DNA of 64,000 nt from Gordonia asplenii (lineage in GTDB: Bacteria > Actinomycetota > Actinomycetes > Mycobacteriales > Mycobacteriaceae). A program made the translations under genes and the position numbers. The stretch's first letter is position 1; each line of letters starts with the position of its first letter. Shown piece after piece: positions 49,708 to 58,695 of this stretch. The stretch is from the NCBI RefSeq assembly GCF_012933505.1, contig NZ_JABBNB010000024.1, positions 1-64,000 of the forward strand, in the 5' to 3' direction. Below the pieces are notes generated by a model that was not told where the DNA came from, searched no databases, and worked only from the letters and a program-made list of their open reading frames with translations.

Positions 49708-50475
49708 ATGAACCCACTGTTCGATCTGACCGGTCACGTGGCGGTCGTGTCCGGCGGAAACTCCGGAATCGGTCTCGCGATGGCCCGCGGGCTGGCTGGG
49801 TCGGGGGCTGACGTATGCATCTGGGGGACCAACACCGCCCGCAACGACGATGCCGTCACCGCCCTCGCCGAGTTCGGCACCCGAGTGCACGGCATCCGCT
49901 GCGACGTCAGCGACGAGGCGTCGGTCGTCGGTGCCTTCGCCGAAGCGGTTGAGCATTTCGGCCGCGTCGATTCCTGTTTCGCGAACGCGGGCCGGCATTC
50001 CACCACGACCGCGTTCGTCGACACCGACCTCGCGGCGTTCCGCTCGGTGACCGCGGTCAACCTCGACGGTGCCTTCCTGACCCTGCGCGAGGCGGCCAAG
50101 CACATGGTGAGTCGGGCAGGCGGCGGCGTCCTGGTTGGAACGTCGAGCGTGTCCGCTCTGCACGGAACTCCGCGCGGACAGGCGTACGCCGCGAGCAAGG
50201 CGGGATTGTCGGCGATGATCCGGTCGTGCGCGATCGAGTTGGCACGCCACGGAATCAATGCGCACTCGCTGATCGTCGGTTGGACGCAGACGCCGCTGAT
50301 CAGCGAAGAGCTGAGCGATCCGGCATTCGAGCGAAATGTCATGAAACGAATGCCGCAGCGACGCTGGGGGACACCCGCGGATTTCGAGCGACTCGCGGTC
50401 TATCTCGCCGGCGGGATCGGCGGATTCCACACCGGCGACGAAATCGTCGTCGACGGCGGCTATTCGGTGTTCTGA
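49708..50475 (+). CDS. Short-chain dehydrogenase/reductase
   Basis: A 255-residue classical SDR. Cofactor motif SGGNSGIGLAMARG at ~15-28, the NAG motif (FANAG), catalytic Ser146/147, Tyr160 and Lys164 (GTSSVSALHGTPRGQAYAASKAG), and the C-terminal GDEIVVDGGYSVF are all present. It probably oxidises or reduces a ring or side-chain hydroxyl. It starts five bases after the NIPSNAP stop and is followed one base later by the crotonase-like gene. Confidence 0.9.
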   Translation: MNPLFDLTGHVAVVSGGNSGIGLAMARGLAGSGADVCIWGTNTARNDDAVTALAEFGTRVHGIRCDVSDEASVVGAFAEAVEHFGRVDSCFANAGRHSTTTAFVDTDLAAFRSVTAVNLDGAFLTLREAAKHMVSRAGGGVLVGTSSVSALHGTPRGQAYAASKAGLSAMIRSCAIELARHGINAHSLIVGWTQTPLISEELSDPAFERNVMKRMPQRRWGTPADFERLAVYLAGGIGGFHTGDEIVVDGGYSVF

Positions 50476-50476
50476 G

Positions 50477-51100
50477 ATGACTGTCTCCGAGATCGACGCC
50501 CTCGAGTGTCAGCGACCGGCCGCCAAGGTGGCGCGCCTGGTGCTCGGCGATGCTCGCGTGCTCTATGACTTCGACGACGCCCTCGACCGCATCGGCCACG
50601 ACGACGCCGTCAGCGTGATCATCGTGGCGACGCCGGCCGGATGTGCCGCACCCGATGCCCCGTCCGCCATCGGTGACGAGATGTATGCGCGCATCGGCGA
50701 GCGATGTCGCCGACTGCGCAAGCCGGTAATCGCCGAGGTGCACGGCAGCTGCCCGCCCGCCGTCGTGCGGGGGTGTGACCTCGCCGTGTTCGCCCGGGGC
50801 GCGGCGACCCTCGACGACGTCGATCTGTTCGACGCCGGTGCCCGCCGAGCCCGTCGATTGTTGTTCTCGGCGGGATTCGACGACGCTTCCGCGCTCGACG
50901 CCCTCGGCCACGTCGTCCCCGACGTCGACGTCGAATCGTCGACGCTGCGCCTGGCGTCGCGAATCGCTGCGCAACCGCTCTTCGTGCTCACGCTCCTCAA
51001 AGAAGCGTTCACCGCGGTCGTCGACAGCCGGGGAAGTCGGGCCGGATTATCCAGTCGTGCAACGGATTTCGATTCTCCACCGCATATACCACGGCGATAG
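50477..51100 (+). CDS. Shrunken crotonase-like protein
   Basis: A 207-residue protein related to the crotonase at 45625: ECQRPAAKVARLVLGDARVLYDFDDAL and DAVSVIIVATPAG match that protein's start, RRLRKPVIAEVHGSCPPAVVRGCDLAVFARG matches its centre, and RRLLFSAGFDDASALDALGHVV and LASRIAAQPLFVLTLLKEAF its C-terminal helices. The oxyanion-hole segment after strand 2 and the active-site loop are shortened or missing, so catalysis is doubtful. It may be a non-catalytic partner or a decaying copy. The C-terminal ~20 residues have no counterpart. Confidence 0.55.
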   Translation: MTVSEIDALECQRPAAKVARLVLGDARVLYDFDDALDRIGHDDAVSVIIVATPAGCAAPDAPSAIGDEMYARIGERCRRLRKPVIAEVHGSCPPAVVRGCDLAVFARGAATLDDVDLFDAGARRARRLLFSAGFDDASALDALGHVVPDVDVESSTLRLASRIAAQPLFVLTLLKEAFTAVVDSRGSRAGLSSRATDFDSPPHIPRR

Positions 51101-51180
51101 ACATCGACCCGCCTCGTCGACGCGATCCCGCTCGACGGGCCCGGACCGGGCTGATCTCTGGAGGATGAGTCCGCATTGTG

Positions 51181-51205
51181 ACCAAACCAAACGGTTTGGT
51201 TTGGT
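51181..51205. promoter_or_regulatory. Perfect 25-bp palindrome, autoregulatory operator
   Basis: ACCAAACCAAAC (51181-51192) and its exact inverse at 51194-51205 flank a single central G. It lies eight bases before the TetR start at 51214, so the regulator very probably represses its own operon. Perfect symmetry over 25 bp is rare by chance. Confidence 0.85.
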
Positions 51206-51213
51206 ATGGTGTG

Positions 51214-51858
51214 ATGATGGTCACCGCTTCGGAAGCTACGCGCGATCGCATCATTGCTGCTGCCACCGACGAGTTCGCTCAATTCGGTGTCGCAGGTGCG
51301 CGCATCGACCGAATCGCGCGGCGCGCCAAGTCGAGCAAGGAGCGGGTTTACGCGCACTTTCGCAGCAAAGACACGCTCTATCGGTTCGTCGCGGAGCGTG
51401 AACTGGTCGAGATGTCGCAAGCCACTCGCCTCGATGCGACCGATCTGCCCGGCTACGCCGGCCGCGTGCACGACTATTTTCTGGCGCATCCCGACCATTT
51501 GCGACTCATGCAGTGGGGTCGCCTCGATGTCACCGCGGTCGACGACCCCGACGATCCGTTCCAGGACACGGTGCGCGAGACGATCCGACGCGGCGTCGAG
51601 CAGGTCCGTCGGGCTCAGGATGCGGGTCGGTTGGACGCCGCCTGGGATCCGATCGACGTCGTCGTCCTCGTCAATCAGATCGCCCTGTCGTGGGCGTGGC
51701 AGGTGGATCTGGTCGAGCTCGCCGGTCCCGACGTGCGCGATCGGTCGATCGCGGCCCGACGCGCGGCGATCGTCGCGGCGGTGTCCGCAATCTTTCCAGC
51801 GACCGTCGCCGTGCCGGTCGAAACATCGGGTGTCCGCGCAGAACAAGGAGTCGGCTGA
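51214..51858 (+). CDS. TetR-family repressor, autoregulated
   Basis: A 214-residue TetR protein. The HTH is at ~3-50: ATRDRIIAAATDEFAQFGVA, GARIDRIARRAKSSKERVYA, HFRSKDTLYRFVAE. The C-terminal domain resembles TetR_C of the AcrR/RutR-type group (GYAGRVHDYFLAHPDHLRLMQWGRL). ATG 51214 (or 51217) was chosen because the operator lies just upstream; an earlier start would be translated through the palindrome. No Shine-Dalgarno is evident, so the mRNA may be leaderless. The stop overlaps the next regulator gene by one base (TGATG). Both genes together form a two-regulator operon. Confidence 0.85.
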   Translation: MMVTASEATRDRIIAAATDEFAQFGVAGARIDRIARRAKSSKERVYAHFRSKDTLYRFVAERELVEMSQATRLDATDLPGYAGRVHDYFLAHPDHLRLMQWGRLDVTAVDDPDDPFQDTVRETIRRGVEQVRRAQDAGRLDAAWDPIDVVVLVNQIALSWAWQVDLVELAGPDVRDRSIAARRAAIVAAVSAIFPATVAVPVETSGVRAEQGVG

Positions 51859-52913
51859 TGCGTGAACTGATTATCAAACTCAACACGCTCGACGGCGGCG
51901 CGGCGGATGCGCTGCGGGTCATCGAGCACTTCGACGCCCTGGTCGACAGCCGGTCGTCGGCGCTGGCGATGCTCCGGGCCGCAGCAGTACTGGCGGAGTG
52001 TCCGATCGGCCTGGAGGATCCCGACCGCGGACTGCGAGTCGGCGTGGACGCCGCGGGACGGACCGTCGCCGACCCGGGCGAGTCCACGGCGTCACGCGAG
52101 GTCGCGCGATTCGAGGAGATCACCGTGTGGCTCGATCGGGATGGGCCGTCGTGGCCGCTGGATCATCTGATTCTCGAGCGTTTCGCCCGCAGCTTGCACG
52201 CGGTGAAGAAGACGCGAGACGTCTCCCCGGCGGTTGCCGCTACCCGCACGCTGTGCGAACGCGACGCGACCCCCGCCGACCGCGCCGCCGCGCTGTGTCA
52301 GTTAGGGCTGGGATCAACCGTCACCGTCGTCGTAACCCACGTCGCCGATGCCCCGAAGATGCCGCCCGGGCTGATCGTCGACGAGTACCAGATCACCCTG
52401 TTTCCGGCGTCGGCCGCCGGCGCGCCCGTTCCGCGGGCGATCGCCGCCGGTCTGCATACCTGCGCCGGGGTGGATGTTCATCACGAATGGCGACACGCCT
52501 GCACCGCCCTGCGCATTGCGATCGACCTCGTCACCGGCAAACCCACCCACGTGAATTACGACGAGTTGGGCAGCATCGCCACCGTCGTCGACAGTGTCGA
52601 CGCCGACCTCGCGTCGAGTGCGCCCGACGTGTGCCGGGTGGTCGAGCTGCAGGCCGAGCGGTCGTGGGTGGTCCCGACAATGGAGGCGCTGTTGAGTCAT
52701 TGCAGCATCCGGGAAGTCGCGCGGACCCAGAACCTGCACCATTCGACGATGCGCCAGCGCATCGACTGGCTCGAACGCAAGCTGGGCTACACCTTCCTGA
52801 GCACCGACGGGTACGCCCGCGCCAGTACTACGCTGACTCTCTGGCGGATCGCGATGGCCGCCGAGAACGCGCAGCAGCCCTATGCCGCAAGCGCGCTCCT
52901 GCCCATACCCTGA
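51858..52913 (+). CDS. PucR/CdaR-type regulator, paralogue of the first gene of the window
   Basis: A 351-residue regulator whose whole length parallels 32-1003: the start MRELIIKLNTLDGGAADALRVIEHFDALVDSR aligns with MQELVGRLTALDPVASETLKVVAYFDALVAS, and the C-terminal HTH has LHHSTMRQRIDWLERKLGYTF against HHSSVQARHEALTRELGYD. The central ~200 residues are an unnamed sensor region. ATG 51858 overlaps the TetR stop. It probably activates or represses a neighbouring catabolic operon; which one is not visible. Confidence 0.75.
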   Translation: MRELIIKLNTLDGGAADALRVIEHFDALVDSRSSALAMLRAAAVLAECPIGLEDPDRGLRVGVDAAGRTVADPGESTASREVARFEEITVWLDRDGPSWPLDHLILERFARSLHAVKKTRDVSPAVAATRTLCERDATPADRAAALCQLGLGSTVTVVVTHVADAPKMPPGLIVDEYQITLFPASAAGAPVPRAIAAGLHTCAGVDVHHEWRHACTALRIAIDLVTGKPTHVNYDELGSIATVVDSVDADLASSAPDVCRVVELQAERSWVVPTMEALLSHCSIREVARTQNLHHSTMRQRIDWLERKLGYTFLSTDGYARASTTLTLWRIAMAAENAQQPYAASALLPIP

Positions 52914-52924
52914 CCGCGCTGGAC

Positions 52925-53470
52925 ACACCTCCCTCTGCTGGTTGAGCCGGGCCCGACGAGCGCAGCGAAAGCGCCTCCCCCCGCTGGTTGAGCCGGGCCC
53001 GTCGAGCGCGGCGAAGGCGCCTCCCTCTGCTGGTTGAGCCGTGAGGAGCGTTAGCGACGAGCGTGTCGAAACCGTCGTGGCGCGAGTTACCAACTGTAGC
53101 TGTGTATTTGGTGCGCCGACATCGTCGGCGTGCGTGGTTTCGACACGGGCCTTCGCTAACGCTCCGGTCCGGCTCAACCGGCGGCAAGGACCGGCTCAAC
53201 CGACGGTAGGCTCCTCCGCTGGTTGAGCCGGGCCCGACGAGCGGAGCGAAAGCGCCTTACTCCGCTGGTTGAGCCGTGAGGAGCGTTAGCGACGAGCGTG
53301 TCGAAACCATCGTGACGCGAGTTACCAACTGTAGCTGAGCATTTGGTGCGCCGACATCGTCGGCGTGCGTGGTTTCGACACGGGCCCTCGCTAACGCTCC
53401 GGCCCGGCTCAACCGGCCGAAGAGGCCTGCCGGCGGAAACCCCGGCTCAACCAGCCGAAGAGGCCTGCCG
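52925..53470. repeat. CTGGTTGAGCC-type repeats in inverted arrangement
   Basis: CTGGTTGAGCCGGGCCCG/GTCGAGCG-type units recur about every 50-60 bp from 52938 to 53050, the block from ~53034 to ~53180 is repeated at ~53270-53415 (both contain GCGTTAGCGACGAGCGTGTC, GCGAGTTACCAACTGTAGCT and GTGGTTTCGACACGGGC), and inverted GGCTCAACCGGC units follow. No gene lies between 52914 and 53485. Confidence 0.85.
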
Positions 53471-53485
53471 TCGATGAATCCAGTG

Positions 53486-54784
53486 TCAGCGACCGAACCG
53501 CTGATCCTCCAGCAGGGCGGTCTCGGCCAGAATCGCTTCCTCTTCGACAACGGGAATCTGGCTTACGGCGTCCTCGGCGTCTTGCCGCTCATGCGAAACC
53601 GGTTGGTGCTCTTCGGCATCGGCGTCGACGAGAGCCTGATGCACAGTCCTGAGCACAAGGGCGGCCACGACGGCGGTCACCGCGCCGACGATGAATGGGA
53701 CATGCACGCTGTAGTGCTCGACGAGCTTGCCCGCGGCGAACGGAGCCAGGCCGCCGCCGATGAAGCGGACGAATCCGTAGGTCGCCGACGCCACCGGCCG
53801 CGGTACCGGAGCGATACTCATGACCGCGGTCGTCACCAGTGTGTTGTTCAGTCCGACGACGACGCCCGACGCGATCACCGCCCCGATCACCACCCACCGG
53901 TTCTCGGCCCACACGCCGATCACCGCCGACAGGATCGCCATCGTCGTCAAAGCGCCGTAGAGCGTTCGGGGAGTGCCGAATCGGGCTTTCAGCATCGGTG
54001 CGCCGAACACCGCGAACAGTGCGACGAGAATGCCCCAGCCGAAGAACACGAACCCGAGCTGGATTGCCGAAAGTCCCATCAGGAACGGCGCATAGCCGAG
54101 GATCGTGAAGAACGCCCAGTTGTACAGCAGGCCGGTGACGCTGGTCGTCGCGAGGCTCCGATGGCGAAGTGCGGCAAGGGGTTCGATGATCGACGACGTC
54201 TTCTCGGGTTTCGGCGTCGGATCGACGAACACCACGGTGGCGACGAGTGCGATCAACATCAGTACGGCGACACCGAAGAACGGTCCCCGCCAGCTGATCG
54301 TGCCGAGCAATCCGCCGACGAGTGGTCCGGCGGCGATGCCGACCCCCAATGCGGTCTCGTACAGCACGATGGCGCCCGCGAAACCGCCCGTCGCCGATCC
54401 GACGATCACCGCCAGCGACGTCGCGATGAACAGCGCGTTGCCCAATCCCCAACCCGCGCGGAAGCCGACGATGCCGGCGATCGAGTCGCTGCTGCCGGCC
54501 GCCGCGGCGAAGACGATGATCAGCATCAGTCCGGCGATCAGTGTGCGCTTGGCACCCAAAATGCTTGACACCCAACCGGTTACGAGCATAGCCACCGCTG
54601 TCACGACCAGATAACTCGTGAACAGCAGGGTCACTTGCGACGGCGACGCCCCCAGTTCCTTCGACAAGGCGGGCAGGATCGGATCGACCAGCCCGATGCC
54701 CATGAACGAAACGACGCACGCGAAGGCTACCGCCCACACGGCGCGCGGCTGTCGGAACGCGGTGGATACAGAAGACGCTGACAT
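53486..54784 (-). CDS. MFS multidrug-type transporter
   Basis: A 432-residue 12-helix major facilitator of the drug-efflux type: SFMGIGLVDPILPALSKELGASPSQVTLLFTSYLVV at the start and GWVSSILGAKRTLIAG as motif A. A ~40-residue acidic C-terminal tail (HERQDAEDAVSQIPVVEEEA) is unusual. ATG 54784 lies five bases from a perfect 28-bp palindrome shared with the divergent MarR gene, and there is no Shine-Dalgarno, so a leaderless mRNA repressed by MarR is likely. Likely exports a toxic compound; substrate unknown. Confidence 0.87.
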   Translation of the reverse strand: MSASSVSTAFRQPRAVWAVAFACVVSFMGIGLVDPILPALSKELGASPSQVTLLFTSYLVVTAVAMLVTGWVSSILGAKRTLIAGLMLIIVFAAAAGSSDSIAGIVGFRAGWGLGNALFIATSLAVIVGSATGGFAGAIVLYETALGVGIAAGPLVGGLLGTISWRGPFFGVAVLMLIALVATVVFVDPTPKPEKTSSIIEPLAALRHRSLATTSVTGLLYNWAFFTILGYAPFLMGLSAIQLGFVFFGWGILVALFAVFGAPMLKARFGTPRTLYGALTTMAILSAVIGVWAENRWVVIGAVIASGVVVGLNNTLVTTAVMSIAPVPRPVASATYGFVRFIGGGLAPFAAGKLVEHYSVHVPFIVGAVTAVVAALVLRTVHQALVDADAEEHQPVSHERQDAEDAVSQIPVVEEEAILAETALLEDQRFGR

Positions 54785-54789
54785 AGATA

Positions 54790-54817
54790 CATAGCTACTC
54801 TATATAGAGTAGCTATG
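54790..54817. promoter_or_regulatory. Perfect 28-bp palindrome, MarR operator
   Basis: CATAGCTACTCTAT (54790-54803) is followed immediately by its exact inverse (54804-54817), an AT-rich dyad in a GC-rich genome. It lies between the MFS start (54784) and the MarR start (54847). It contains TATATA at the centre and may also cover the -10 regions. Confidence 0.88.
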
Positions 54818-54846
54818 CAATTATCGGACTCGAATACACTGAGGGG

Positions 54847-55299
54847 ATGAGTGAGTTGCCGACGCCAGTCGAGATCGAATCGCTGCCCGCCGTCGTCGAC
54901 GCCGCTGACTCGCTGTACACGCTGTTGACTCTGCTGATCGTGAGGCAGCCCCGTGACATCAGCATGACGACGGCGTCGACGCTGGCCACCCTTCGTCGGG
55001 AGGGTCCCACGCGGATCACCGCGCTCGCGACGGCGCAGGGCGTCACCCAGCCGTCGATGACTGCGCTCATCGCATCGCTGGAGAAGTCGGGAATGGTCGT
55101 ACGCCGCACCGACCCCGACGATCGTCGGGCGTCGCTCATCGAGCTGACCGACGCCGGCCTGGAACGTTCCATCGCGCGACGCCGCGACGCGACGGACCGG
55201 ATCGCCGGCTACTTGGCGCAACTGCCCAACGATCAGCGCGAAGTCCTTCTGGCGGCGATCCCTGCCCTGCGCCGCCTGGAACAGATCGTGCGCGGGTGA
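54847..55299 (+). CDS. MarR-family regulator
   Basis: A 150-residue MarR winged-helix protein: ISMTTASTLATLRREGPTRITALATAQGVTQPSMTALIASLEKSG is the HTH and MVVRRTDPDDRRASLIELTDAG the beta wing with its DxRxxxxxLT signature. ATG 54847 follows GAGGGG closely. It is divergent from the MFS exporter with the 28-bp palindrome between them, the classic efflux-pump/MarR arrangement, so it probably represses both genes until a ligand binds. Confidence 0.9.
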   Translation: MSELPTPVEIESLPAVVDAADSLYTLLTLLIVRQPRDISMTTASTLATLRREGPTRITALATAQGVTQPSMTALIASLEKSGMVVRRTDPDDRRASLIELTDAGLERSIARRRDATDRIAGYLAQLPNDQREVLLAAIPALRRLEQIVRG

Positions 55300-55993
55300 T
55301 GGCGGAAATCTGTAGATAATTGCCGGAGTAGGGGCCGATGATCACCCACACTCTGAAATACCCACTGCCGCAAATCTTTACACTCGGTGTTGCGGGGATC
55401 ACTTGAACTTGCCCTCTCGCCGATCACCTTATCTGCGGTTTTCTGCGACCCCGACGCTGCGCCCGCCGCCTCCGAGAGGCAACCGTCGTCCCGGTCGACC
55501 TCCCGTCGGGGCATTTCCGACCGTTCAGCCGCGACAACCCCCCAGCGGAACGTCGTATCTAGATCATTGGGTGCAGTTGCCGAGGTTTGGGTGCCGTGGT
55601 TGTCGATGGCCGCCACGTCCACCTCGTTTCCTCCCACACACCCGCCGTCAACGGCGAGGTGACTGCGAGTAGACGAGGTGAACCGTTTGCGAGCGTCAAC
55701 ACGCACTCCCGGCACAGCGGTCGGGCACTCGACTCACACCCCGTGTACATCACCTGCCCCACCGGTAACAACGGATCGATGTTGCATGCACCTCGGGGGC
55801 GCGGACGCACGCTGGTGTTGAAGGTTGCGGCGAGTGTGATCGGCCGGCAGAGTGCACTGGCCGTGATTGGAAACTGCCTGCTCAGTGGTGGCGGGGTGAA
55901 TGTTCCCCCGGCGTCGGTGACGGGGCAGAGTGCAATTGGCCGCTCGGGACCAGAGGGCCGCAAGACCGCACTGTTTACAGCGACACTCCATTG
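55300..55993. other. Gene-free mosaic region before the right composite repeat
   Basis: No credible gene. A fragment at ~55506-55540 (GACCGTTCAGCCGCGACAA) matches the junction of the left composite repeat at 27480-27510 in inverse orientation, and the segment ends at ~55990 with a CAGCGACACTCC boundary like that of the other modules. It appears to be a further, more diverged module of the same repeat family. Confidence 0.55.
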
Positions 55994-56671
55994 GTGACGT
56001 GTCGCGTCTAATCTCCGGTATTGATGCGACGGCGGTTGCGGTGCGGTCGCAGGGTGAATCGATCCGTTGTCACTGCTGGGGCGGGTGAGGGTTGTGTGGC
56101 TGCTGCAGCGCAGGGTTTTTCGTGCGCTAGTCGATGCCGCTGCAGTAGCCAATGTTGTACTGCGGTAACCGAATTCGCGCCACCGTAACCTCTTCCCGCT
56201 GCGGTAACTACGTCCGCGGGAACGGGCTACCGCAGTGGCAGTCCGACTACCGCCGCGTAAACGCACAACCGCAGTGCGAACGCGGCCGACGCGCGAACCA
56301 GACGCGAATCGACACCCCGGCGGCCAGGGGTAGAACTATTTGTTGATACCCATGGCGGGCAAGAGAGACGCGAGTCCCTCTCCAACCGTGCCGCGGCAAG
56401 GATGGCGTCCCGATCGAACACCCGTGGAGCACTCCCGAGCGTTTGCCGCGACAATCCGCTAGTGGCGTGTCGCGCCTAATAGTATTGATATCTTGCGCGC
56501 AACCTGCCACGCCGCATCCTGCTGGTTGAGCGAGGCGAAGCCGAGTCGAAACCACTGTGACGCTGCAGGTTTCGTCATTGCCTGGCCGGTGGGGTTTCGA
56601 CTCGCTCCGCTCGCTCAACCGGCAGAGGAACGCAACGGGCATGCAACTCTTTAGCCGCGACAATCCGCTAG
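55994..56671. repeat. Composite non-coding repeat, right (inverted) copy
   Basis: Module 2' (55994-56459) and module 1' (56460-56671) match the left copy at 27278-28063 in inverse orientation, with ~110 bp missing from module 2'. Module 1' has terminal inverted repeats TAGTGGCGTGTCGCGCCTAA and TTAGCCGCGACAATCCGCTA. The final CTAG overlaps the stop codon of the CGNR gene. The two composites lie ~28 kb apart and flank the second catabolic cluster. Confidence 0.75.
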
Positions 56672-57294
56672 ACAGATCGTTCATCCGCCTCACGCGTCGA
56701 CCTCGCCGGTCGACTGCGGGCGTGGTGGGCTGCGACTTTGCTGCGGTTGCCGCAGAGTTCCATGCTGCACCAGCGTCGGGTGCGACTTCGTGACGTGTCG
56801 ACGAACATCAGCACGCAGGTGTCGTGGTTGGCGCATCGGCGCAGGCGCCGACGCAGGTCGCTGCCGAGGAGTTTCGCGGCGGCGTCGGCGAGGATCCACG
56901 AGGTCCATCGGTCGTCGTGGGCCAGGTCGACGCGAGGGACCTCGACGATGTCGCCCTCTGCGGTCGACCGCAGTTCGGTGCCGGGGGAGTCGGTGAGCAC
57001 CGCGTTGATGCCGGCGAGCGCCGCGTCGGGCACCGGGCGGCCCTCGGCGAGCGAACTGAAGGCGTCGCGCATCGCCGAGCGCAGGCCGATCGCCTGTTCG
57101 TGAACCGACTCGTCGACCTTCGTCGGCGCACCGAACTCGGCCGCGATCGGCGACGACCTGAGCCATGCGCCGAGGTCGGCGGGAGTCGCGATGAGGTCGG
57201 CGGGACGACCGCCGACGACCATCACCGTGTTGACGAAGTCGAGCGCCACGTCGCCGCCCAGGAAGAGAAAGTCCGGTTTCTGCTGCTGTTCCAT
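56668..57294 (-). CDS. ABATE/CGNR zinc-finger regulator
   Basis: A 208-residue protein with the N-terminal ABATE pattern (FLFLGGDVALDFVNTVMV, ADLGAWLRSS) and a C-terminal CGNR zinc finger: RRCANHDTCVLMFVDTSRSRTRRWCSMELCGNRSKVAAH, in which four cysteines bind zinc. These are stress- or antibiotic-linked putative transcription factors. Divergent from a VOC gene with a 61-bp gap. Its TAG stop is the terminal CTAG of the repeat element at 56460-56671, so the original C-terminus may have been changed by the insertion. Confidence 0.85.
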   Translation of the reverse strand: MEQQQKPDFLFLGGDVALDFVNTVMVVGGRPADLIATPADLGAWLRSSPIAAEFGAPTKVDESVHEQAIGLRSAMRDAFSSLAEGRPVPDAALAGINAVLTDSPGTELRSTAEGDIVEVPRVDLAHDDRWTSWILADAAAKLLGSDLRRRLRRCANHDTCVLMFVDTSRSRTRRWCSMELCGNRSKVAAHHARSRPARSTREADERSV

Positions 57295-57355
57295 ACCTAA
57301 CCTGCTATTGATGATTAAGACAGTTAGTCACAATCCGCTCGCACCAGGAGTCATC

Positions 57356-57829
57356 ATGCCACTGCAGACCGGTCACATCGGCCTCAACGTCACCGACCTC
57401 GCCCGATCGATAGCGTTCTACCAGCAGATCTTCGGACTGGAGGTCCTCGGGCAGTCCGACGCGGACGGTCAGCGTTTCGCGTTTCTGGGCAATCCCGACG
57501 TCGCGTCGGAGGTCTTCCTCGATAAACTCGCCATCACGCTGTGGGAGCAGAGCGCGGGAGCATTCTCGACCCGCACGCCCGGCCTGCATCATCTGGCGTT
57601 CCACGTCGATTCGGTCGACGAGGTCGAGCGCCTGCGGACCGCGGTGACGCAGGCAGGCGCGGAGGTGCTGTACGACGGGGAGATCATTCCGCACAGCGAC
57701 GCATTCTCTTCCGGTGGATTCTTCTTCCTCGATCCCGACGGCGTGCGCCTGGAGGTCTGCGCCCCCGACGGCGTGCCGACCGAGGCCGCCGTCGCCGGTG
57801 CCACCCCGTCCTGCGGCTTCTTCGATTGA
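57356..57829 (+). CDS. VOC-family (glyoxalase-like) protein
   Basis: A 157-residue VOC protein: TGHIGLNVTDLARSIAFYQQIFGLEVLG, GLHHLAFHVDSVDEVERLRT, and FFFLDPDGVRLEVCAPDG, with the usual His/Glu metal positions. ATG 57356 has AGGAG five bases upstream. It is one base from the next gene (57831) and divergent from the CGNR regulator, which may control it. Members often confer resistance by binding or conjugating small molecules; the reaction is not defined. Confidence 0.85.
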   Translation: MPLQTGHIGLNVTDLARSIAFYQQIFGLEVLGQSDADGQRFAFLGNPDVASEVFLDKLAITLWEQSAGAFSTRTPGLHHLAFHVDSVDEVERLRTAVTQAGAEVLYDGEIIPHSDAFSSGGFFFLDPDGVRLEVCAPDGVPTEAAVAGATPSCGFFD

Positions 57830-57830
57830 G

Positions 57831-58670
57831 ATGGGCCCGTTCCACGACGGCGAATGCCTCGTCCAGCAGCGGGCGGGAGTCGTCGACGACGCCGCGCGGT
57901 ACGCGGGCATGCTCCGGCGGGACGCCTTCACGTCCGCGATGGCCGGGTTCGTCGCGGACCGACGCACGGTGTTCATCACCGCCCGCGATTCGACAGGCAC
58001 CCTGTGGACGTCGCCGATCTCGGGTGCGCCCGGCTTCTGCGACGCGGCCGGCTCCGCGCTGCGGATCCGGGAAGTCGGCCGGGTAGGTGATCCGTTGCAT
58101 GGCGTCGCCCGCGGACAGCGGGCCGGTTTCCTGTTGATCGATTTCGCGAAGCGCCGACGACTGCGGGTGAACGGCATGCTCGTCGGAGCGGACGACGGTG
58201 GGCTCGAGGTCGCGGTCGAGCAGGTCTACGGCAACTGTCCGAAATACATCAATCCCCACGTCCACGAAGCACCGGTCGGACCCGCGGGACTGACGTCCGC
58301 ATCGTCGAGTCTCGGCGCCGCGGCGCGGGAGGTGGTGGCACGTGCCAACACTTTCATCCTGGGTACGACGCACCCGACGTGCGGCCCGGACACCTCGCAT
58401 CGCGGCGGTTCGCCAGGATTCGTGGGTATCGACGGAAATGAACTGTGGTGGCCGGACTATGCGGGCAACAACCTCTTCAACAGCCTGGGCAATCTCGTGG
58501 TGGATCCAGAGGCGTCGATGCTGATCGTCGACGACGCCGCGACCGTGCAGATCTCGGGGACCGCGAGGATCGAGTGGAGTTGCCCCCAACTGCGCGACGA
58601 CGAGCCCGGCACCGGCAAATGCGTGCGACTCGACGTGGCCTCGGTGGTGGAGACCACCGCGATCAGTTGA
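57831..58670 (+). CDS. Pyridoxamine 5'-phosphate oxidase-like FMN-binding protein
   Basis: A 279-residue protein of the PNPOx-like flavin-binding split barrel. FVADRRTVFITARDSTGTLWTSPISGAPGF is the barrel start, RGQRAGFLLIDFAKRRRLRVNG is the family segment, and the C-terminal half repeats the pattern (ANTFILGTTHPTCGPDTSHRGG, NNLFNSLGNLVVDPEASMLIVD). Begins one base after the VOC stop, so it is co-translated. Probably reduces a flavin- or F420-linked substrate. Function unassigned. Confidence 0.82.
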   Translation: MGPFHDGECLVQQRAGVVDDAARYAGMLRRDAFTSAMAGFVADRRTVFITARDSTGTLWTSPISGAPGFCDAAGSALRIREVGRVGDPLHGVARGQRAGFLLIDFAKRRRLRVNGMLVGADDGGLEVAVEQVYGNCPKYINPHVHEAPVGPAGLTSASSSLGAAAREVVARANTFILGTTHPTCGPDTSHRGGSPGFVGIDGNELWWPDYAGNNLFNSLGNLVVDPEASMLIVDDAATVQISGTARIEWSCPQLRDDEPGTGKCVRLDVASVVETTAIS

Positions 58671-58695
58671 GCAGAACCCGACCGGTATCGGAGCC

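Noticed and set aside
55587..55997. 136-codon frame in the mosaic region
   Set aside because: No domain or RBS, and it lies in sequence related to the non-coding repeat modules.
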